From NCBI RefSeq assembly GCF_030445035.2, contig NC_080701.1, positions 20,862,798 to 20,926,797 of the forward strand: DNA of 64,000 nucleotides. The letters run 5' to 3'. The DNA comes from Dasypus novemcinctus (taxonomy: Eukaryota; Chordata; Mammalia; Cingulata; Dasypodidae). The notes under the pieces were generated by a model. That model saw nothing but the letters and a program-made list of their open reading frames with translations. It was not told where the DNA came from and did not search any database. Positions 47,501-59,500 of this stretch are shown piece after piece. A program made the translations under genes and the position numbers. Position 1 is the first letter of the stretch, and the number at the start of each line of letters is the position of its first letter.

Positions 47501-50500
47501 ATTCCTAGAATTACCCCTCCTAAAGCATCCCTAAGAGGCAGAGGCCCTGTCTGTGCCAACCATTCCCCACTGCCCCGCGCCCACATTACCTTCTTGATGC
47601 TCCGTTTGGCCCTGAGGCCCCACCCTCTTCTCTCTGTTTTGATGATTTCTGCATCAGGGTACAGTCTCTTTGTAAAGCACTGGTTCTGGCAGCGATCTCC
47701 AGCTGGGCACACCTGTGGATGACACTCATACTGCAGCATTCTGTTCAGGCACTCGGATTCCAAGCCACAAGGGTTTTCATCAGCTGGTTTGCAATTACAG
47801 CGGGGAATCTCGGACAGGTCAGCCACCTGGATCTGTACCTTTCCTATTACTTTGTTTGCCTACAAAACAAAACCACAGATAGTGGCAGACAGATGATAAG
47901 CAATCTATTAGCATTTGGAACACGGACACTGAAAACATCCATGCTATTCTTGGCTCTGCTACTGCCTTGGGGAATAACTCTAAGAAAGGCTCTTCATCTT
48001 AGCTTCCCCATGAATAATCTAAGAATAGTAACTGCCTCTCCTTAGTTGACAAAGCTATCAAAAACTTGATGTGAATTCTCACTTACTTACATCCTGTGTA
48101 TTTCTCCTTCCACAGGTTGATGGAAACTTCATAATTAAAACAAGACAAACCATGATTATCTGTGGGGTCTTTGAAGAAGGGAGCTAAATACTTATATTAT
48201 TATCATTTGGTTGCAGGATAACCTGGTAGAACATGAACAGGATTTCACATCAAATGGGTCATTCCTAGGGATGAGAAGGCTTATCAAAGACCTTATCCTC
48301 ACAGCATAGTGGCTGTGGCTACCATGTGATGCTTCAAGGAAGGCTTTCAGTTTGTTTTACAGAAAACTCGGTGATAATTAGCAAACATTTGCACAAGTCA
48401 GAAAAGGCCTTTTAACTACTAGGGTAATGCTTTTCATCTTGCCTGTCAAACACCAGTGTATTCATGGGTAAAAACTCACTTTGATGTGTTTGTAAGGAGG
48501 GGGTTTTCTTGAGTTTTTTTCAATCTCTAGTGCTTCTTTACTTTCTCTTTGTGCTTTCAATTCCTGGAAACGTTTTGCAGCTTCTTCCAGTGCTGTCAAT
48601 AAGACCAAACAAAGCATATAAATAACAAACAAACAAAAACTGTTAGGAGAGTAGTTTTAGACTGTTTTCCTACTGCACTGCATCTGGCCTGAGATTTTGT
48701 TTTTAAAATTATATGTTGGAAATTACCATTTACCACCAGCACAGGGTAACATTATGAAAAAGGCTATATATAACTCCTTTATGGCTGAATGCTATGCTCT
48801 GTGCAAGCTGCTGTCTCAGGGAACAGGCCTTATACTTCCAAGTAAACCTCAGGGTAGCTTTCGTTACCCAGAAAGCCCAAATTTCCTGACAAGCAGCAAA
48901 GCCGTTGTTGTAAGGCTCTTTGTGGGAAGCTTTTACTACTCTTCTACGGCAAAGGAGCTTCACCTGACTAAGGAGACTCTTCCCAGAAGAATCTGTTTGT
49001 AGAGAGGTCATTGAAGAAACTCCTTTCTCACACACAGCACTGACCTGTATTTCAAACCTGGCTCTAATGTGACTGACTGGAAGCTACCAACCCTGACCTG
49101 TAACACCTTGTGAAAAGCCTCTGTAGCAGTTTGATATAGCTATGAATTCCAAAAATACATATTGGATTATGTTTGTAAACTGGTCTGTACCTGGGCGTGA
49201 TTAAGTTATGCTTAGGGCTTTGATTGGGCAACATCAGTATGGTGTTGAGTCCCCACCGCTTGGTGGGTGGGGACACACAGATAAAAGGCATGGCAAAGGC
49301 AGAGTTGAAGGGTTTTTAATGTTAGAGTTTTGATGTTGGGGTTTGATGCTGAAGTCTTAAGCTGGAGCCCTGGGAAGTAAGCTCACAGAGGAAAGAGAAG
49401 CCAGCCCCAGGAAGAGAGGAACGCTGAGCCCAAAAAGAAGCAAGACCTGGGAAGAGAGGAACCCAGGAGCCTGAACCCTGGCAGATGTCAGCAGCCATCT
49501 TGCTCCAACATGTGGAAATAGACTTTGGTGAGGAAAGTAACCTATGCTTTATGGCCTGGTATCTGTAAGCTCCTATCCCAAATAAAAACCCCTTATAAAA
49601 ACCAACCAATTTCCAGTATTTTGCATCAGCACTGCTTTGGCTGACTAATACAGCCTTTAATCCCAGGAGCAGGTCAAATGCAAGGGAGGAGACTGAGGAA
49701 CCAACACAGGAGCCTCTGTAAACATCACCCAACTTACCTTTCTTGAAGGTCTTGTTAATACTAGTCTGCCCCTCAGCAAAGCTTTTGTCTCCTTCAACAT
49801 AAGGGAACACTCTGCCTTGGTGCACCCAATAGTAGTCATGAGAACCAAAGAAGAACACGGGGAAATCCCCCAAGTCATGTTTAAGGCCCTGGATGTTCAG
49901 TGGCACAGACCTAGGATTGCAGATCTCTGCTGGCCACCATCTGAAAACAAAAGCAGTTTTAGACTAAGAAGATGGAAAAATAACACCATTCTTTACAAGG
50001 TTGGAAGGAGGGGGAAAAAGGTTAAGTATCTTCAAATTTCACTTAAATTATAAGAACACAAAGATGTTGTTCATTTTTACTCCTGTCCAAAGCATACATT
50101 ATTTAAAAGCATATTAATTAATGAAAGAGTGAACACAGACTAAACAAACTAGGCCTTAAATGCCCAATCCAATTTCTCTGTAAAAAATTTTTACAAAAGT
50201 ATATCATATAAATGTTATAAAGCATAATAATAAAATAATATCTAACCTACCACCCAACACAAGAATTAGGATATTAGCATACTATTCCAAACCCAATTTC
50301 ACAATCCTAAAAAAGTCAGGTCCTCTCATCCCCCAACTTGACATACTATTACCAAGGCTATCTTCCAAGGTAAAAGTTAATTTATAGCAGTTGAGGGAAT
50401 CGTTTTGGGAGAAAACTGATGCTAAAGAATGACCACTCTCAAATTAGCATTTTCAGACTCTCTAATCAACCAGGAACTGGAGAGTGAAGCTAATGGTCAA

Positions 50501-53500
50501 AAACAAGGCCAACCTCAGTGACCCTCGCTTGGGCTTTTATAGTACGTAAAATCAATTTGAACAGTGAACATACAAAAAACTTCAGTTTTTTCAGTCTCTT
50601 ATTTTATATATGTCTAATAAAACCATGTATTTAACAAACAAGTAATATAGAAGATAAACGATGCCACTATTGCACTCCAAGGCTTATAGTGCAGAACCTA
50701 AGTGTCTCCTGAAAGGAACCCTGTTCTCCATCTAGAGATTAATTAAAATCATGGATAAGAGTCCATGCTCAAATTGTTAAACCAAACCAAACCAAACCAA
50801 ACCAAACAGCACTCTTTTATGTGGTCAGTATTTGGTTTACCCTTAGAGCAGGTTAGGAAATGGTTACTCTCCTATAACTAAAGCCATTTTAAGGAATTTA
50901 AATGTATACACCATTACTGCACTCACTAGGGTCTGTTAGGAAGAGGCACGTTTTCTCCCAGGGGTTGTTCTGGGTCCTCATATCTCCCCCAGGAAGCGTC
51001 ACACTGGGGTAACTAGTTATTGAAAATAAACAGCTTCATGTAGCCCAGCTGGGCCTAACTGGAAAGAAATACGCTAACAATTAGTTCATGAATCGAAGTC
51101 TTTCCAAAACACACAAGAAGAATCTGACCTAGTTATAAAATCACACTGGCTGTGATCTGAACTGGAGAACTGTTTTGGGCTTCTTTAAAATGTAATGTGA
51201 TGAAAATTTAAATATTAAAAGCCAAAAACATTTTCATTTTCATAATTTTTTTAAAAAAGAAATATTTTATAATTTATTTGAAAATCTGAAGATGTCCTAC
51301 AATGCTTTAGGTATTTCTTCCAAGAATGTCTTATGGATTGTCAAATTCTGCACATCCCTTCCTATCCCAGAAAGATACATGTTTTTAATTATAGAAGCAT
51401 TATAGCCTTCTTTTAAAAATTAAAACAATGCAGAAATGCACAACAGAAGAAGTGAAAATGCTTCCCCCTTATAATCTCATTCCTCAGGATACTAACATTA
51501 GTTTATTTCTTTCCAGTTATTAAAAATACATTATATCTAGATCTATAATTTTGTTTTTATTATATAAACACATGGAACCATACTGTATATTACTGTTTAA
51601 CATGCTTTTTAAATGTAACTTTCTATCAAGGATATCTTCCCATACACAGACCTGCCTTACCCTTTCATTGGCTTCAAAGTATTCAACAATACAGATACAC
51701 AAAATTTGACAATCCCCCTACTAAGCATTCGGGTTATTTCAAATTTTTACTATTAATAATGCAATGAACACCCCTAATAAACACATTTTTGCCTGCTCAT
51801 CCAATTTTTTCCCTTTAAATAAATTCCTTGAAGTGGAAGTGCTGGGTCAAGGGTATACACCATTACAATTTTGATATGTGCTGCCAGACTGTCCTCCAGG
51901 GAGCATTCATTTTCCTATGCCCCTCACCAGTGCAAAATTATTAATCTTGTAAATCTCTTCAAATCTTTCAATTGAAAAAAAAAAAATCACCTCTGTTGTA
52001 ATATGCGTTTATTTTAGCGAGACTTAATATTTCTTCCATGTTTATTTTCTCTTCGCTATTCTTTACAAACTGGCTCTTTCTCATCTTTGCCCATTTTTCT
52101 AGTAAGGTATTTGTCTTCTCTTACTGAATAAAGAAAGGCAAATATCTTCCCCCAGTATGGCATTTGCCTTTTAAAATTTTAAGGTATCTTTTGTCATAGA
52201 GCATAAAATTGTTTATGTATTCAAATTGTTAGTCTTTTCCTTAGGACTTGGAGGTTTCCTACCATATGAAAGAAGAAATAAAGAAAGAGGGAAAGAGGGA
52301 AAGACGGAGGGGAGGGGAGGGAGGAAAGAAGGGCTTTTCTGAACTTCAGTACCCCTTATCTCAGTTAAAATTGAAGTTTTTAAAATTAAATAGGTAATGG
52401 GGAGCCAGTGGAGCTTAGCAGTTGAGCTCTGGCTTCCCACATATGAGGTCTGGGGGTTCAATCCCTGGCCCCAGTCCCTCAAAAAAAAAATTTTTTTTTA
52501 AATAGGTAGGCAAGCAGCATATTTAAAACATGTGCCCATGTTCTAGCCAAATTAGAGACAATTACATAGCCCTAGCTAAAAAAAAGGCAATGTTTTCAAA
52601 ATTCTAATTAAAAAGCAGGACTCCATTTTGCTCTCTTAGTCTCTATTTTTAGTAAAATAATAGACAAATGCCTCAAAATATAGTGAAGTCTTATTTAAAA
52701 ACAGGTTCCTTAAAAGGAGAAGGTTTTATTAAAATAATGGCAATCCCACATACTTCTCAACCCATTACCTTAACAATTAAAGGCTCTTAATGAAATAATG
52801 TCTCTCTTTAAGGTCTAAAAATTTCTCTCATTTACAGTTTAGAGCTTCCAACTAGAACTAAAATGCAACAGCAAAGAGGGCTACATAACCCAAACACTTC
52901 TTGGCCAGGATATAGACTCTTGATTTTATTAGAAATCAAAAATCAATATAAATCTTAATAAAATATAAAGAAAGCATTTTTCCACTGTCCATACATCCTT
53001 TATGCCAAAATCTAGTAGTTCATAGTTTATTAGTATAAAGTAACTTTTAGAACTTGAAAACACAAAAGTCAACTGAATGAAAAAATAAATTCCAACAACA
53101 AACTTTCCTAACCTCCCAAAACATGTTTCTTTCCTTTCTTTTTCTAAGGAAGTAGCTCTGTGCTGCTGCTCTCCCTATCTTCTAGCCACTTTGTATACAA
53201 ACTCTGAACCTGAACAATGAATTCTTCCTCTTTACCCTTGGAAAACTTGCCTGTAATTTCCCAATTTGACCCAAACAATCTGCTTGTAATGTAGTTTCTT
53301 GCCAGCTTTGCAGTCATTACAATTCCAGCAGCCTTCTGGCATTTCTATGCTCAGACATTCCGGGTGGAAGGAAGCTGGGCACGATTCACAGCATAGCAAT
53401 CTTCCACCTTGGAACAAATAAACAGTCTTAATAACTGAGAAAAGAGGAGAGAGAAAAAGAAAGGAAAAGGAGCAGGTTATCTTTTTAAGTGCATTAAATT

Positions 53501-56500
53501 TGATTCAAATTGGGAGGAAGTAACAAAGGGATTGAGTCATAGCTATGGTGATGGATTAAAATAGAAAGCATACTTCAGGCCCTTTTCAGGGCTTTAGTGG
53601 CTAGAAACTCAAAGCTTTGGAGCAGTACTTAAACAATTACTGTACTCTTTACCCCTCAAAAAAAGGGGGCTTCGAGGTATCAGTTTAGTAAGCAGCTAAA
53701 ACCCTTAACATATGACCAAATGGGCACATAAAAATCTTTAGGCTGAGTAGGTTTGAGAGCAGAAATGTGTAGCAACTTACTTGCTTTTTCTTCTTTAGAA
53801 TTTGAAAAAGAAAGCAATGCTTATCTTTGCATTTTAATCCAGTGCCACAGTTAACTAAATCCCTTTACAATAAAATTATTAAGAATGGAAATAGTCAATA
53901 GGTTGATCAGCACTTTTTTCTTCCCATTAAGGATACAATAAAGCAAGAGAGAACACACTTTCTCAAATTGGTGATTACATTATCATCATCTTTTCAGTGA
54001 AGATAAGGTCAAACAGGCTATACAGCAGTGGTTTGCAACCTTTTCATTACTAAAGATCACCCTTCCCTTCCTCATGGCCCCAAGTTTTCAAATATTTTAT
54101 TAACAACAACAAAAAAACCACACTGCATTTTAAAAGTAACAATTTCTCCTATTTTTATTAACCGAAGAAATATATAACTGCCAATCAGAGCTTCTGATCA
54201 CCAGAACAAAACTAGTATTATCACATTCAATTGTTAAAATCATAGCCACATATAGAGGGACACATGTAGCCTCATTTTGTGCACATAATATATGAGCCTG
54301 TTAGGGTTTCTGAAATATTAAACAGAGCTAAAAAGCTTCATTTATAGAAGTCTTTTCTGACCTCATTTTGAGAACCACTGCTTTATAGCATAAAACCAAG
54401 GAAGCGTCAGTGCAGAATGAAGTTATCACACAAAGGAGGCCCCCCCCCCAGTTTCCTAGCCAAACCTTTCCTTTTATAGACACAAAATGATCTTTGGATT
54501 AAGACCAAAAAAACAGTTATGGCAAACAAAACAAAATATATATTTTTAAATGCAAAGAAATAAAAGAGGTTTTTTTTTGGGGGGGGGAGGTTAGGTATTT
54601 CTATATGTATTTCAATACAGGCAATGACGGAGAAGGTTGTTAGCCACTGAAGATGAAATATAATAAAGATATTTACTGCAAAATAATTCATCTTTCCATT
54701 TAATATCTCATAAGCAAAAGGTTAAGAGCCCTCTATGTGACTTTAACATGCTCCAACCTTTTAAGTGTTTGCTATCAATTTTTCCCCGAATCATGTCCTC
54801 CTATACACTTTCAAACTTCTAACTGATTAACATATTATAAAAACAAAAATAAAATCCATATACAATCGGTGATGAGAAAAATAACTATATTTCCTCTGCT
54901 TAAAAGCTTTTACTTCCATCATTGTGATTTTTTTCCTTTGTCTGCAGATCTCGATATGGATTAATTGGTCCAATTCTCCATCCTAGAAATGAGCTGCCTG
55001 AGTGCTCTAAGCCTAGGTAGGGCATTCTTCTGTAAATTTAAAGTCAAATGAGATAATTCATCTTTCCAACGGAAAGGAATGACCAACAGGGAGAGCAGTC
55101 TTTGCAAACAGCTTTAGAGGTCACATGATTATGCCCAAAAGAGCTGGAGAGGGAAAGTCAGGCTGCTGGCCATTTTTAATCTGTGTAACAGTCAATAATT
55201 TTAAATCTTCTTTCAGAGGAAATACAGACCCAGAATCATCAGTGAAAATCATCACGATAAAGATGTCAAAAATACATGAGGGAACTAGGAAAAAAAATAT
55301 GAATAATCGACCTTGGAGCTATGCGAGAAAACCGCTTAGGATGCAACAGAAAGATATGGTTCAAGCTAAGCAAACAGAGGGCTGAAAATAATTTCAATTC
55401 ATGTCAAGGTCAATACTGAGTACTGAAAACAAAGTAAGTAACAATTGAATTGATCTAATTTTATAAATAAGCCAGCAGGAAAATAAAACATTGCCTAAAA
55501 TGCTTCGGCTAGTCTCATTCTATTCTATTATGGGGTAAGTCAGACCCAGGTCCACTTTGGTTTTGGAGGTAGGCAGTATCACCAATAATGTGACATGATC
55601 TGACTTCAACGTAAAAACAAAAACAGCTCTCTCCCCAACCTACTTCTCTATACATTCTAATCACTGTGCTTGGCTGTACTTCCTTTTAATCATGGGTTGC
55701 CATTTCAGATGTCTGACAAAGCAGAAATACATCAAGTAGGCAACGCAAAAAAAAAGAAACAAAAGTCTATTTAAAATATACTAATTTTATATATAGAGAA
55801 TATATATGGGTATGAATGGGTTTTTCTTTAGAGAGTCTGAACCTGGCCCCCACACCATAATAGGAATGTATATAGGAGAAGGCCTTCATCTTTCAAGCTC
55901 ATTTATTTTATCCTCTAGGATGATAACTTCCTTTCCAAAAGAATACATTCTTACTAAACCCCTTTTTTCTTTTATATCAAGCAGGCCATGAAAGCAAAAC
56001 AAAAGGTAAGGTTTTCTTTCATAGATCAAATTAACCGGGAGAATACAAATACATATTTAGCTCTTGGTTCTCTGTGGATAAATTATCCACAAGCAATTCT
56101 TCAATTCAGCTGGACTGCCTTCCAACAGCCTGGATCCTCCCCAGCTGCCCATCAGTGCCTGCTAAGGAAAGGGCAACTAGTTTTCAAAGCATTCTAAGGA
56201 AACTGTAAGGAAACGTTTAAGAAACAAAATGACAATGTATTCTAAAATTAAACTTTTAAGATCAGTATCTTGGATTCCTTCTATTTAATAACCTACCTTG
56301 TTATTTGGTTGAAAGTCAGTAACAAATTACACTGTATCTACTCTAATCTAACAGGAATGGTAGTTCCACACCAGGCCAAAAGAGAAAGAGCCCTTAGAAT
56401 ATTCCAGATTAAACAAAATCCTAGCCTTTCAATTTGGATAACCCACAGATAGAAGGAATGTGTGCAAATTTACTCAAGGAGAAGAGTAAATAAAAATTTG

Positions 56501-59500
56501 TAATAATGGAATTATTTTAAGCCCTTTTAAAGAATTTTGCCAGCATATGAAGACACAGTCACAACCACCAAGGCAGAATGTACCAAAAGCAACAGATGGT
56601 GCTTGAAAGGCATACATTTCCCCCTTCATTTAAAAAAAAAGAAAAAAGAAAAAGAAAATGCAAAAAATTAAAGCAAGAGATAAACTAATTTGATTATTAC
56701 CTTTCTCACATTTCTTTTTGGAAGCTGACGAAGAAGGAATCATAGGTAATTTCATCAACTCAGCACGATTTGATTCATTCAGTAGGTAGTGGGACTTATA
56801 GGCATAGGAACTGAACATGGGGTCTGAATGGTCCTGAACTATCAGCCCTATACGAAACAAACAGAAAGAGATGAGCTGCAATGAAACTACCCATGATTCC
56901 ATGAGGAAAAAAAGTAAACCAACACCTAGTATGTATCTGTGTTTGAAAGTTGGGGGGAGAAGGAGGGAATATGAAGGAAAAGAAAGCTCTGACAGAAAAG
57001 CCTTGATACAGTAATTAAAGGGAGTTTGAGCTACTCAATGCCTTATCTCTATATGGAAATCTATATACCCCAGAAGAAAACTCCAAATTAGTTTGAAGAT
57101 GTGAACTGTATTTGGCACCATACTGAAACTCCTCTAAGGAAAAGGGCTACATTGTTTAATATTTAGAAACACTGTAACAACCCAAAAGAATAAAATGACA
57201 CATTGCTTAGTTAGAAATAAGAAACACCTAAATAACATAGTGGACCCTGATCCACCTTGTATATATATTCACATATATTTTCAAGATTTATTTATATTCT
57301 AACCCTCCCCTGCCCCCATTGTCTGTTCTGTGTCTATTCACTGTATATTCTTCTATGTCTGCTTGTCTTCTCTTTAGGTGGCACTGGGAACCAATCCTGG
57401 TGTTAACAGATTTTGTCTAGGTTCTTGACTGCTGTAGAAATGAATTTCAAGAGCATGTCAGGTGAGTTAGGCCAGTAATTTATTTAGGTAGGGTAGGATG
57501 AGAAATGAGAGAAAGTGGCAGACCATGGGTCCCAGGTGAAGAGGAAGGGGCTGAAAAGTGAAAAAGTGGGCTGATTTACAGACTACAATTCCCCATTACA
57601 GGTTATAAGTACCCAGGTTTACTTGTTTAGTGATCCAACTGGTGAGGGAGAAGGCAGCCAGAATCAGGGTCCACAGGCAAGAAAGCATTCAGTCATCATG
57701 CCGTGGTTTTTTTGAACCATTAATTATTCCACCCTTTTGCTAATGGCAAGAGAGGAGTTCCAGCTGTTTGCTGTTTTGATTGATTACCGCCCCCAAATCA
57801 ATCCCCCATGGGGGCCCAATGATAAAAGTCCTTGGGGAACATCCAGGGCTTCTCCTGGCTTCCAGAGAAAATCCTGTACTGAATGGCAGAATCTTAGGGA
57901 CGGTCTTCCAGCAGCATCTTGGGGTTACTGATGTCCACACGGACTTCTTGCCAGGTTCCAGATCCATCCATTGATTCCCTATCTTACAAGCCTGCTTCAC
58001 TGGGACCTTTTGGATTTGGAGAGAGGTGCTTAATCTCTTGCACCAAATCAGCTCTCTGGCCTGCTGTGTCTCTTACTGTCTCTCCTTGGTTTCTCTTTTT
58101 AGTCATCTTGCTGTGCCAGCTCTCTGCTAGGGCCAGCTCACCACACGGGCCAGCTTCCCTTCACCAGGAGGCCCCGGGAATCGAACCTTGGATGTCTCAT
58201 ATGGTAGACAGGAACCCAATCACTTGAGCCACATCCGCTTCCCAGCTTTAATATATTATGTAGCACTTATGAGCAGAACTGAGTCTCGCCTCACTCCATT
58301 CATATCTTGAGATATACTCAAATTCTAGATAATTTCTCTATCAATATGATACACGTTTTTTTAAGAAGTCTTAATTTGCTGAACTTTACTGAAGTAATGC
58401 AACCATTTTAATTATTTTCCCTGCCATGATATAAAGTGATTAACAGCTTCAGGGTTTAGAGGATAAACCCTGCTCTACCCACTGTCTCTTCTCCTTTTCT
58501 TCTTCCCCCTCTTCCCAGTTAAGGTCATACTGGATCTACAGTCCACTCCTAAACCCAGGGAACTGTGAGACAAAGGAAAAGGTCTCTACCTTGTTTATTG
58601 GTCAATTTATATTATCTATGACTTGGCATGCTAATCATGACAACAGTTTCACTTGGAGATTGTTTTGAGGGGAGGGAGTTTTGTTTTCATATGGGTTATG
58701 ATTTCCTTTTTTTTTCTGTGGGTGTTCTCTTCTTTCCTACTTTGAAGCACATTCAAGAAATATCTCCGACCCAGATGACAAAGAACTTGAAATTGCTAAT
58801 AACATAAGAATCTTTGAACGTAAGTGATATAATATCAAAATGAATTTCAAACATTTAATAGAGTGAGGCAGTGTGGCGTGATGTAAAAAAACATTGCCTC
58901 TGAAATAAGAAAAACCAGGTGTAAGTTCTACGTGGTCCCTCCATGCACAACTTGTGTGATTTCAGGTAAATTACTTAATCTGGGCTTCAGTGTTTTCATT
59001 CCTATAAAATGGGGAAACAGTTTCTTAGGGCAACTGTGGCAATTCATTCAGATACAGTGTCTACTACAGTTAATTTACAGACGCAAAATAAACTGCTATT
59101 ATTACTAACAAAACGAAATGAAAAACCTAACCTACCAGCTCCATTTTAAATTACTGTTACAATAAAAGGCATACAATGTTAAATAACTTTAACTTACATC
59201 ACCCTCTAAATGAAAGAAAATGTTAGAGAGAATATGTGCTACACTGAAAAATGTCTTAACATTTCCTATAGCGCCAGGAGTTAGTGGAGGGGAGGTGATG
59301 TTCCTCTAAACCTTGTAACTTTTCTAAAAATATTTCAAGTTACTTTCAGTCCTTAAGAACGAGCTTAATGATTTTAAACAACTGATAAACAAAAACTAAG
59401 ATAAAAATCCTGCATGGGGAAGGGAAAACTCAGTATAAGGCAAGAAACGAAAGCAAAAGAAAGTAAGTTTTCCAATAAAACATAAATGATTAAAGTGAGC

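Noticed and set aside
49322-49906. 194-residue - strand frame containing PWWP sequence
   Set aside because: Only the first part (to 49738) is the NSD3 exon. The rest is read-through past a consensus donor into the intron and an LTR.
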